64,000 nucleotides of DNA from positions 1-64,000 of the forward strand of contig JAFEDS010000001.1 in the NCBI GenBank assembly GCA_018241505.1, given 5' to 3'. The notes below the pieces were generated by a model. It was not told the origin of the DNA, ran no database searches, and saw only the letters and a program-made list of their open reading frames with translations. Below are positions 33,324 through 40,872 of this stretch, in pieces (the first letter of the stretch is position 1; the number at the start of each line of letters is the position of its first letter). The stretch is from Pseudomonadota bacterium. GTDB taxonomy: Bacteria; Pseudomonadota; Gammaproteobacteria; Steroidobacterales; Steroidobacteraceae. The position numbers and the translations under genes were made by a program.

Positions 33324-33800
33324 TCAGGCGGCGGACTGGTTGGCCGCCTTGATTTGCGCCGGGTCGGCAAACAGGTTGAAACCAACAGCGAGGCGGTTCC
33401 AGCCGTTGATGACATTGATGGTGATGGTCAACTTCACCTGCTCTTCCGCGGAGAAGTGGGCCTTCAGCGTCTCGTAGGCACTGCCGAGTGCAAATCCTTC
33501 AGACAGCCGCGTCAGCGCCTCGGTCCATTCGAGTGCCGCACGCTCGCGAGCGCTATAGCAAGGAGCCTCGCGCCAGGCCGGCAGCAGGTAGATGCGCTGC
33601 TCAGTCTCGCCCTGGTCCCGTGCTTCGGTGGCATGCAGGTTGATGCAGTTGGCGCAGCCGTTGATCTGTGAGGCCCGCAGCTTGACGAGCTCGGTCAGCT
33701 TCGGATCGAAGTTGGCCGTCGCCGCCAGGTCCATGGAGCCGAGGCGGAAGTCCTTCATCAAGGCAGGGGCGGCGGCGAATACATTGACTCTTGGGTTCAT
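33324..33800 (-). CDS. AhpD/carboxymuconolactone decarboxylase-family protein
   Basis: A 158-residue alkylhydroperoxidase D-like protein. The active motif NGCANCINLHATEARDQGETEQRI contains the Cys-x2-Cys and histidine of the AhpD core, and WTEALTRLSEG plus LTITINVINGWNRLAVGFN complete the family pattern. Probably a thiol-dependent peroxidase. It converges on the CarS-like gene with 8 bases between stops. Confidence 0.85.
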   Translation of the reverse strand: MNPRVNVFAAAPALMKDFRLGSMDLAATANFDPKLTELVKLRASQINGCANCINLHATEARDQGETEQRIYLLPAWREAPCYSARERAALEWTEALTRLSEGFALGSAYETLKAHFSAEEQVKLTITINVINGWNRLAVGFNLFADPAQIKAANQSAA

Positions 33801-33930
33801 GATAGGGGGTCCGTATTGGTGGGTTCCGCCCTATAGACGAGACAGCCTGCGGCCGTGTGACATGGGAGCAGCCGGGGCTGGGCGCCCCCAAGGACCCGGG
33901 CTCCGCGCGGCTTTTGCCGCGCCAATGAAA

Positions 33931-35025
33931 CTAGTTATCGTCCTCGCCACTGCGAAGCGTGACCGGCACCCGCAGTTTCTTGCCATCCCGCCACACCGTG
34001 AGGTTCACGACCTCGCCGGGCTTGCAATCATCCAGCCGGGCAAACAGCCGCCCGACGCTGTCGATCGGTTTGTCGTTCAGTGCCACAATGACATCGCCCG
34101 GGTAGACCGCATTGCGCCTGCCAAAGCGCGCCCCCCGCAGCCCCGCCTTGGCCGCCGGTCCTCCCGGGCGAATGCGCAAAATAACAGCACCGCTCACTCC
34201 GAGTTGCCGCGCGATCGCCCGGCTCAAGTTCTCATCCGTCTGGATACCGAGGCTCGGCGCTGAATAATGACCCGTTGCAATAATCTCGGGGACGACACGA
34301 TTGATGGTGTCGACAGGGACTGCGAAGCCAACACCCGCACTGGCGCCCGAGGGGCTGTAAATCGCCGTGTTCATGCCAATGAGCCGGCCCGCGCTGTCGA
34401 GCAGCGGTCCGCCCGAATTGCCCGGGTTGATGGCCGCATCGGTCTGTACCAGGTGTTGATTCAACACGCCGTTCTCGCCGGTCAGCGAGCGGTCGAGCGC
34501 GGATACGATCCCGACCGTCAGGGTCCAGTCGAGACCGAAGGGATTGCCGATGGCATACACCCTCTGTCCCACCTGCAGGTCGTGACTGGTTCCGATGGGA
34601 ATGGGCAGTGCGGCGCTCGTGGGAATGCGGATCTTCAGAACCGCGATATCGTGGGCCTCACTGACCCCCACGAGGGTGGCGGGATAATCCTTGCCGTCTG
34701 ACAGCCTGATGGTGGCTTCCGCGGCATCGGCGATCACGTGGAGATTGGTGACCACATGTCCCGCGGTATCCCAGATAAATCCGGATCCCGTGCCATGCGG
34801 AACGGTCATGATATTGCGGGTCCAGTAGTCGAGCACGCGCTCGGTGGTCGAGATGTACACGACCGCGCCTTTCGAATTCTCGAAGACGGCGATATTGTTC
34901 TTTTCTTCGGCGGTCAGCGGCCCGCGCGGCGTAATCGAGCGCGGCGCGGCAATTGCATGTCCGAGAGAAACGAATACAGCGAGGAGGGTAGTGCAGGTGA
35001 CCCTCGTCCAACGAACTGGCAGCAT
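33931..35025 (-). CDS. DegP/HtrA-type serine protease with one PDZ domain
   Basis: Periplasmic protease, 364 residues. Signal sequence (about residues 8-27), trypsin-like domain with triad His in VVTNLHVIADA, Asp in EAHDIAVLKI and Ser in NPGNSGGPLL, then one PDZ domain (about 255-355; LRIRPGGPAAKAGLRG, VYPGDVIVALNDKPIDSVGRLFARLDD). One PDZ makes it DegS-like in layout. The ATG at 35025 is used because a longer reading would overlap the upstream sulfotransferase gene, which ends 20 bases away. Confidence 0.88.
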   Translation of the reverse strand: MLPVRWTRVTCTTLLAVFVSLGHAIAAPRSITPRGPLTAEEKNNIAVFENSKGAVVYISTTERVLDYWTRNIMTVPHGTGSGFIWDTAGHVVTNLHVIADAAEATIRLSDGKDYPATLVGVSEAHDIAVLKIRIPTSAALPIPIGTSHDLQVGQRVYAIGNPFGLDWTLTVGIVSALDRSLTGENGVLNQHLVQTDAAINPGNSGGPLLDSAGRLIGMNTAIYSPSGASAGVGFAVPVDTINRVVPEIIATGHYSAPSLGIQTDENLSRAIARQLGVSGAVILRIRPGGPAAKAGLRGARFGRRNAVYPGDVIVALNDKPIDSVGRLFARLDDCKPGEVVNLTVWRDGKKLRVPVTLRSGEDDN

Positions 35026-35045
35026 GCGGCGAATCTTAACACGCC

Positions 35046-36803
35046 TCAGGCGCGTCGCAGCGCCGCCCGCAGATCCCCCAGCCAGGGCTCGTAGTGCCGC
35101 CACTGCCTCAAACCCGTGCGATAGACAGGCTGCCGTACCTGTTCCGAGCTGGCGGTATTCACGGGCCGCTCCGTCGTGTGGAACCGCAGGCAGCCCGGCT
35201 CCGGATCCAACTCACAGTAGCGCAACAGCCGCAGCACGTTGGTCTCCAGGTCATCGACCAGGTTTTCATAACTTACGCGCAGGATCCGGTTCGGCAGTAT
35301 CGCATCCCAGTGATCCATCAGTCGCAGGTAGCCGTTGTAGTAGCGGGCGAGGGCGTCGATGCTGTAGGTGAAATCGTTGCCCCGCGCATAGAGCTGCTTG
35401 AAGTTGCTGAAACAGCAGGCGAGCGGATCGCGGCGTACATCGATGAGCTTCGCCGTCGGTAACATCCGGTGAATGAGGCCGATGTGCCGGAAGTTGTCCG
35501 GTCTTTTGTCAATGAAGAAGGGCTTGCCATGCGGGGCAAAGCTGCGCGCCTCCTCGAGGTAACGCGCGCCCAGGCGCTGGTAGTCGTCCTCCCCGAAAGC
35601 GATTCGGCCGACAACAGGCAACTCCGCGGTCCCTTCGACCCGTGAATGCGATGCGAGTATCTGCTCAACGAGCGTTGATCCCGATCGCGGCAGACCGACG
35701 ATGAATATCGGCGTGCACGCCGGGCTTTCGAGCCCGGTTCGCGTAGCGAAGGTGCCGGCCGTATAGGTCTGGATCAAACGCTCGACTTCGCTTTCAAACG
35801 AATGTGGGTCGTACGAAACTCGTTCTGAGTGCAGTGCGTTGCCGCGCTCGTAGTAGCGCCACGACTCCTCGTAGCTGGCGCGGTCCTCCAGCGCCTTGCC
35901 GAGCGCAAAGCACAACGGGATCCGGTCGACCACTCGGGTAACGGGGGCTGCTTCCAGGGAACGCATCCGCCCAATCTCCTCTGGCGAGAACAGATAGGTT
36001 TTGAGGTTTGCCAGACTCCACCAGGCATCTCCGAAGCTGGGCCGGGCGGCTGCGGCGGCCCGATGAGCCTCGACGGCTTCCTGTGCGCGTCCGGCGGCCT
36101 TCAATGAGTTGCCCAGCAACAGCCAAAGCTCCGGCCAGCCGCGCGTCCGCGCCAGCACCTGTTGGTAGCCTCGAATGGCATGCTCATGTTGTCCCAGCCC
36201 GGCCTGGATGTTGGCGCCCAGGAACAGGTAGTCCCGGTGGCCTGGCTCGAGCTCCAGCAACTCGTCGAGTGCCTGCCGCGCTTCGAGATAGCGCTGCTGC
36301 TCGATGAGTGTGCGAACGTAGTCGGCCCGTGCAGCTCGATAGTCCGGCGCGATAGCCAGCACCTGTTCAAACAGCATGGCAGCGGCTTCGAGTTGATTTT
36401 CGTGATGGGCGATGCGGCCCAGCAGCCGGAACGCCTCCGCATGACTGCCCTCATTGTGCAAGAACTCCTGCAGCACAGCTTTCGCGGCAGTCATTTCGCC
36501 GTCGCAGAACAGACTGCCGGCGCGAACGAGCGTGGGTGGGAGCCGTCTGAGCGTGGCCAGGTGCCTGGCCGCGATGTCCGCCTTGCATGTGTCACCGTTA
36601 GTACGGTGGAGGCGCTCGAGTGCGCTCCAACTCGATACGCGCGCCGCGTTAATTGTGACACTGAGCTCGAACGCCTCGATCGCTCGCGATGTGTCACCTG
36701 TTGTCAGGAGCGCGTGCCCGCGTTCCTCGTACCAACCGCTGCCACGATCGCTTTGCAACTCGTGATTTCCAACTAACTTCACGCAATCGTCATCGGCTTG
36801 CAA
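35046..36803 (-). CDS. TPR-repeat sulfotransferase
   Basis: A 585-residue protein. The first 280 or so residues are tetratricopeptide repeats (AIEAFELSVTINAARVSSWSALERL, HAEAFRLLGRIAHHENQLEAAAMLFEQVLAIAP, HRDYLFLGANIQAGLGQHEHAIRGYQQVL). The C-terminal domain is a sulfotransferase with the PAPS 5'-phosphate loop FIVGLPRSGSTLVEQILASHS and the 3'-phosphate region LIDVRRDPLACCFSNFKQLYA. The acceptor is unknown, perhaps a protein or glycan. A TTG start at 36803 is supported by AGGGAG 8 bases upstream; no ATG lies nearby. Confidence 0.85.
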   Translation of the reverse strand: MQADDDCVKLVGNHELQSDRGSGWYEERGHALLTTGDTSRAIEAFELSVTINAARVSSWSALERLHRTNGDTCKADIAARHLATLRRLPPTLVRAGSLFCDGEMTAAKAVLQEFLHNEGSHAEAFRLLGRIAHHENQLEAAAMLFEQVLAIAPDYRAARADYVRTLIEQQRYLEARQALDELLELEPGHRDYLFLGANIQAGLGQHEHAIRGYQQVLARTRGWPELWLLLGNSLKAAGRAQEAVEAHRAAAAARPSFGDAWWSLANLKTYLFSPEEIGRMRSLEAAPVTRVVDRIPLCFALGKALEDRASYEESWRYYERGNALHSERVSYDPHSFESEVERLIQTYTAGTFATRTGLESPACTPIFIVGLPRSGSTLVEQILASHSRVEGTAELPVVGRIAFGEDDYQRLGARYLEEARSFAPHGKPFFIDKRPDNFRHIGLIHRMLPTAKLIDVRRDPLACCFSNFKQLYARGNDFTYSIDALARYYNGYLRLMDHWDAILPNRILRVSYENLVDDLETNVLRLLRYCELDPEPGCLRFHTTERPVNTASSEQVRQPVYRTGLRQWRHYEPWLGDLRAALRRA

Positions 36804-36863
36804 CTTGGCGCTCCCTAATGTCTGCGCGGGTTTGTGTGTGTTTTTGCAAAGGAGTCATGAATA

Positions 36864-39137
36864 ATGAAGAATACCGATCGCCGCGAATTCCTGCAGTTGC
36901 TCGGCATGGGTGCCGCCGCCGGCGCGCTGCCCGCGGGCATTGCCCAGGCACTGGCAATTCCCGCGAACAACCGTACGCGCAGTATCCGCGACGTTGAGCA
37001 CATTGTCGTTCTCATGCAGGAGAACCGGCCATTCGATCATCACTTCGGTACTCTTCACGGACTGCGGGGTTTCAACGATCCGCGCGCTGTCAACATCCAT
37101 CTGCCGCTGCAGAACGGAAGCGGAACAGTGCCGGCCTCGGTGTTCCTGCAGCCCGCGGGTGCCAAGAACGTAGCGGCCGGATTTGGTGTGCCACCCGACC
37201 AGGGCTCGCTCGGTGGACCGGCTAATGGCGCGTTGGTCATTCCGCCGTTCCGCGTCGATCCGGCAGCCATACCCAAGGACATCGGGCTCACCTATTTTCC
37301 CGGCACCAGTCACAGTTGGGGGAATACACATCGTGCCTGGAACCAGGGGCAACACGATAGCTGGGCGAGCGTCAACGGCCCGGCCACGATGTCCTACATG
37401 ACACGCGCCGACATTCCATATCATTGCGCTTTGGCCGATGCGTTTACGGTCGGCGACGCGTATCACTGTTCGGTGTTGGGCCCCACGAACCCCAATCGCA
37501 CCTACATGTGGAGCGGCTGCATAGGCAATCTCGACAACCTGGGCGCCGGAGGCACGGACGGCCATGGCGCAGGTCCGATGACCTTCAACGGGCTCAGCCA
37601 CAATGGGGCGTTCTGGACTTTCTCGACGTTCCCGGAAGTTCTGCAAAACGCCGGTGTGAGCTGGAAGATCTACCAGGACCTCGCCGGGCAGACCTTTGCG
37701 CCCGATTTCGGCGATGGCACCGGCAACGCCTTTGCCGGCAACTTCGGCGACAACTCCGTCCTGTACTTCAATCAATACTCCACCTCGTCGCCGGGCAACC
37801 CGCTATTCGACAACGGCTGCACGGGCACGCAAATCATCAACACCATCCCGGCCGCAGGTGCACCGGCCGCGGCCTGGAAGGCGTGGCAGGAGTCGTTGTT
37901 CGATCAACTAGGCAGTGACGTGCGCAACGGCAAGCTGCCGCAGGTGTCCTGGATCGTGGCCCCGGCCGGCTACAGCGAGCACCCGGATTTTCCCGTGGAC
38001 TACGGCGCCTGGTACATCTCCAAAGTCATGGACATCCTGGTGTCCAATCCCGAGGTGTTCAGCAAAACGGTGTTGATTGTCAACTACGATGAGGCCGACG
38101 GCAGCTTTGACCACGTCACGCCGCCATTCGCGCCGCTGTCGGCCGACTTTGGCGCCTCGACGGCCGACGCTCACAATGAAATTGTGACGAGCGACCAACC
38201 CGCCGGCCCGATCGGCCTGGGCTTGCGGGTGCCGCTGCTCGTCATCTCGCCCTGGAGCAAAGGCGGCTACGTCACTTCGCAGGTGTTTGATCACACCTCG
38301 GTCATTCAATTCATTGAAAAGCGCTTCGGGGTGTTCGAGAGCAACATTTCGCCCTGGCGCCGGGCGGTGGCGGGCGACCTGACTTCCGTTTTCAACTTCG
38401 CCAACCCCAACGAGGACCGGGTGCACTTGCCGTCGACCGATGCTTTCCTGCCACCCGTGAACGAGCTGGCGGGCGCCAGCGTCCCGACCTTCATTCCGAC
38501 GCCCAGTCAGATTCTCATCGGGCTGCCGAAGCAGGAGAAGGGTTTGCGGCCGGCACGCGCGGTGCCGTACGAGCTCTTTGTCAACGGGCACGTGAACGCC
38601 TCGCGCAGCACATTCGAGCTGGAGTTCATCAACAAAGGCAGGCAGGGTGCGGTCTTCCAGGTTCGCTCCGGCAACGCCGCCGATGCGGTACGTGCCTACA
38701 CTGTTGAACATGGCAAACAGCTCGACGGTACGTGGCAGTTCTCGTCCACGTACGACTTGAGCGTCTACGGACCCAACGGGTTTGCGCGTTACTACAAAGG
38801 CAGCGTCGGTCAATTTGCCGGTATGCTCGACGTCCGAACCCATTACAACAAGGATGACCACGGTTCGATTGTTCTGCACATCAGGAATGTGGGTACCCGC
38901 AAGGCGACTGTAGTCGTTCACGATGCCTACACGGGCGATCATGAGCTGCGGTTGCTGATGCCGGGACAGTCACTCGAGACGGAGCAGCGCCGCGAACGGT
39001 TTTTCGGGTGGTATGACCTGATCCTCAAGATCACTGAAGATGCCGCGTTCCAGTGGCGCTTCGCCGGCCACGTGGAAACCGGCCGGGACAGCTTCTCCGA
39101 CCCGGCCCTGAGCGGGCTGGTGACTCTCGAGACCTGA
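36864..39137 (+). CDS. plcN: Tat-exported phosphocholine-specific phospholipase C
   Basis: A 757-residue enzyme of the PlcN/PlcH family that hydrolyses phosphatidylcholine-type lipids. The N-terminus is a twin-arginine signal (DRREFLQLLGMGAAAG). The catalytic phosphoesterase domain starts with VEHIVVLMQENRPFDHHFGTLHGLRGF and includes the GPTNPNRTYMWSG segment, NYDEADGSFDHVTPP and LLVISPWSKGGYV. Two C-terminal DUF756-like domains follow (from about residue 570, VPYELFVNGHVN...). AAGGAG sits 9 bases before the ATG. The gene stands alone, followed by a strong hairpin, so it is an independent unit likely for phosphate or choline scavenging. Confidence 0.9.
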   Translation: MKNTDRREFLQLLGMGAAAGALPAGIAQALAIPANNRTRSIRDVEHIVVLMQENRPFDHHFGTLHGLRGFNDPRAVNIHLPLQNGSGTVPASVFLQPAGAKNVAAGFGVPPDQGSLGGPANGALVIPPFRVDPAAIPKDIGLTYFPGTSHSWGNTHRAWNQGQHDSWASVNGPATMSYMTRADIPYHCALADAFTVGDAYHCSVLGPTNPNRTYMWSGCIGNLDNLGAGGTDGHGAGPMTFNGLSHNGAFWTFSTFPEVLQNAGVSWKIYQDLAGQTFAPDFGDGTGNAFAGNFGDNSVLYFNQYSTSSPGNPLFDNGCTGTQIINTIPAAGAPAAAWKAWQESLFDQLGSDVRNGKLPQVSWIVAPAGYSEHPDFPVDYGAWYISKVMDILVSNPEVFSKTVLIVNYDEADGSFDHVTPPFAPLSADFGASTADAHNEIVTSDQPAGPIGLGLRVPLLVISPWSKGGYVTSQVFDHTSVIQFIEKRFGVFESNISPWRRAVAGDLTSVFNFANPNEDRVHLPSTDAFLPPVNELAGASVPTFIPTPSQILIGLPKQEKGLRPARAVPYELFVNGHVNASRSTFELEFINKGRQGAVFQVRSGNAADAVRAYTVEHGKQLDGTWQFSSTYDLSVYGPNGFARYYKGSVGQFAGMLDVRTHYNKDDHGSIVLHIRNVGTRKATVVVHDAYTGDHELRLLMPGQSLETEQRRERFFGWYDLILKITEDAAFQWRFAGHVETGRDSFSDPALSGLVTLET

Positions 39138-39148
39138 GGTCCTGCCTG

Positions 39149-39177
39149 GTGCGGGTGGTCATCCTGGCCACCCGCAC
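39149..39177 (+). terminator. Hairpin after phospholipase C gene
   Basis: A 10-bp perfect inverted repeat (GTGCGGGTGG / CCACCCGCAC, 9-base loop) starts 12 bases after the stop and is followed by TAATTTCC. Probable intrinsic terminator with a poor T-tract. Confidence 0.6.
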
Positions 39178-39264
39178 TAATTTCCTGCCACCCTCAGGGG
39201 GAAATCCCGCTATCGTTCATCTACATTCCTACAGTAGAGCACGATCAGGAGAGGGTAAGCGGCA

Positions 39265-39846
39265 TTGGACGACCGGGGCCGTCACCAATGGGTCGCCTCG
39301 CACATCCTTCCCCATGAGGGGGAGGTACGTGCGTGGCTGCGTCGGCACGTACATAGCCTCACGCCATCGGACATCGATGATCTGATTCAGGATGCCTACG
39401 CCCGACTCTGGACTGTGGAGTTCAGCCACATCACCAACGCGCGGAGCTACCTGTTTGCCATCATCCGCAACTTGCTGCTGGAGAATGCCCGGCGCGCCCG
39501 GATCGTCCCCATGGAACGCCTCGGGGAGATCGAAATGCTGCGTATACCCAGCGAAGAGCCGGGGCCGGATCGCCGGGTCAGTGCCCGGCAGGAGCTCGAC
39601 AGGCTGGAGCGCATGGTGGCCGGTTTGCCGGCGCAGTGCCGGCGTGCCTTTCAATTGCAGAAGTTTCAATGCCTGTCGCAGCGGCAGATTGCATTGACCA
39701 TGAACATCACCGAGCGGACCGTGGAAAAGTATCTCGCCATCGCGCTGGGGCGTGTGCTGGATGCTCTGAAGCAGGACGGGGAGGGGGCAGTGGATCGACC
39801 TGAATCAGGAACCAACGGACATGCAGCGAAGCAATCGACGGATTGA
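39265..39846 (+). CDS. ECF sigma factor, FecI-like
   Basis: A 193-residue extracytoplasmic-function sigma factor. Region 2 is seen in DIDDLIQDAYARLWTVE...NARSYLFAIIRNLLLENARRAR and region 4 in LPAQCRRAFQLQKFQCLSQRQIALTMNITERTVEKYLAIAL. GGAGAGGG lies 9 bases before a TTG at 39265, the best start. The gene overlaps fecR-like by 26 bases and is followed by an STN-type TonB receptor, the FecI-FecR-FecA arrangement in which ligand binding at the outer membrane signals to the sigma factor. Confidence 0.88.
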   Translation: MDDRGRHQWVASHILPHEGEVRAWLRRHVHSLTPSDIDDLIQDAYARLWTVEFSHITNARSYLFAIIRNLLLENARRARIVPMERLGEIEMLRIPSEEPGPDRRVSARQELDRLERMVAGLPAQCRRAFQLQKFQCLSQRQIALTMNITERTVEKYLAIALGRVLDALKQDGEGAVDRPESGTNGHAAKQSTD

Positions 39847-40792
39847 CTCCGAGGCCACCGACTGGGTGATCCGCAGTCACACCCGTGCCCTGAGCGCGGA
39901 AGAACAGGCTGAGCTGGATCGCTGGCTGGAGGCGAATCCCCGCCATCGGGGTGCGTACTTGCGTGCCAGCGCTGCCTGGATCGACCTGGACCGCCTGGCC
40001 TCGATGGCAGGTCCCCGGGAATTGCCCCAGGAGAACGGTGCGGCGGCGCCGCCCCGATTCGTTTCCCGTCGCGTGGCGATTGCCGCCGGCATTGCGGTCG
40101 TGGTGTTGGGTGGGCTTCCGGCCTGGTGGGCTCACCGCCACTATAATGTGTATGTCAGTGATGCGGGCCAGGTCCGCCAAGTAGCGCTCTCCGACGGCTC
40201 GCATATGGTGTTGAACACCGAGACTCGGGCAACGGTGCAATTCGACGACACCCATCGCGAAATCGAGCTGGCCAGGGGGGAGGGTTTTTTCCAGGTCGCC
40301 CGGGATCCGGCGCGCCCCTTTGTTGTCCGCACCGGTGCGATTCTGGTCCGCGCCATTGGCACGGTGTTTTCAGTCCGCAGCAGCAATCATCGTGTGGATG
40401 TCACAGTGAGCCAGGGGCTCGTCGAGCTCGTGGATTCCAGCAACCCCGAGCACGTCATCCGGCGCCGGTTGGGCGCCAACGAACACGCGACTGTCGAAGA
40501 GACGCACCGGGTCGAGGTCCAGCGCCTCGAAGAGTCGGAAGTATCCCGCCGTCTCGGCTGGCGCGAAGGCCTGCTCGATTTCGAGGGGCAGCCGCTGCTG
40601 GAAGCTGTGAATGAAATGAATCGCCGCAACCACAAACACATTGTGGTCGACGATCCGCAGCTCGCGGCGCGACCGGTAGTCGGACAGTTCCTGGCCAGCG
40701 ATCCGGCCGGCTTTGCCGCCACGGTGGCCGTCGCCCTGGGAGCACAGAGTGTTGAGCAGGACGATGCGATTCACCTGCGGCGTGTGAATTGA
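39821..40792 (+). CDS. FecR-like transmembrane anti-sigma/sensor
   Basis: A 323-residue single-pass inner-membrane protein. The N-terminal cytoplasmic part (about 1-85) has the DUF4880-type WVIRSHTRALSAEEQAELDRWLEANPRHRGAYLRA; one helix follows (RRVAIAAGIAVVVLGGLPAW). The periplasmic FecR domain contains RQVALSDGSHMVLNTETRATV, RGEGFFQVARDPARPFVVRTG and VRAIGTVFSVR, and the C-terminal DUF4974/STN-like tail FEGQPLLEAVNEMNRRN. It should hold or activate the sigma factor on signal from the downstream receptor. Confidence 0.9.
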   Translation: MQRSNRRIDSEATDWVIRSHTRALSAEEQAELDRWLEANPRHRGAYLRASAAWIDLDRLASMAGPRELPQENGAAAPPRFVSRRVAIAAGIAVVVLGGLPAWWAHRHYNVYVSDAGQVRQVALSDGSHMVLNTETRATVQFDDTHREIELARGEGFFQVARDPARPFVVRTGAILVRAIGTVFSVRSSNHRVDVTVSQGLVELVDSSNPEHVIRRRLGANEHATVEETHRVEVQRLEESEVSRRLGWREGLLDFEGQPLLEAVNEMNRRNHKHIVVDDPQLAARPVVGQFLASDPAGFAATVAVALGAQSVEQDDAIHLRRVN

Positions 40793-40872
40793 CAATGTGA
40801 TGGAGGGATTTCTGTTCGCCATGCATCTATCTCGTAACGCGCACGTTCGATGCGTGAGTGGGGAGACGATGC

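Noticed and set aside
37908-38942. 344-codon minus-strand open frame inside the phospholipase gene
   Set aside because: Shadow of the plcN coding sequence with no homology.
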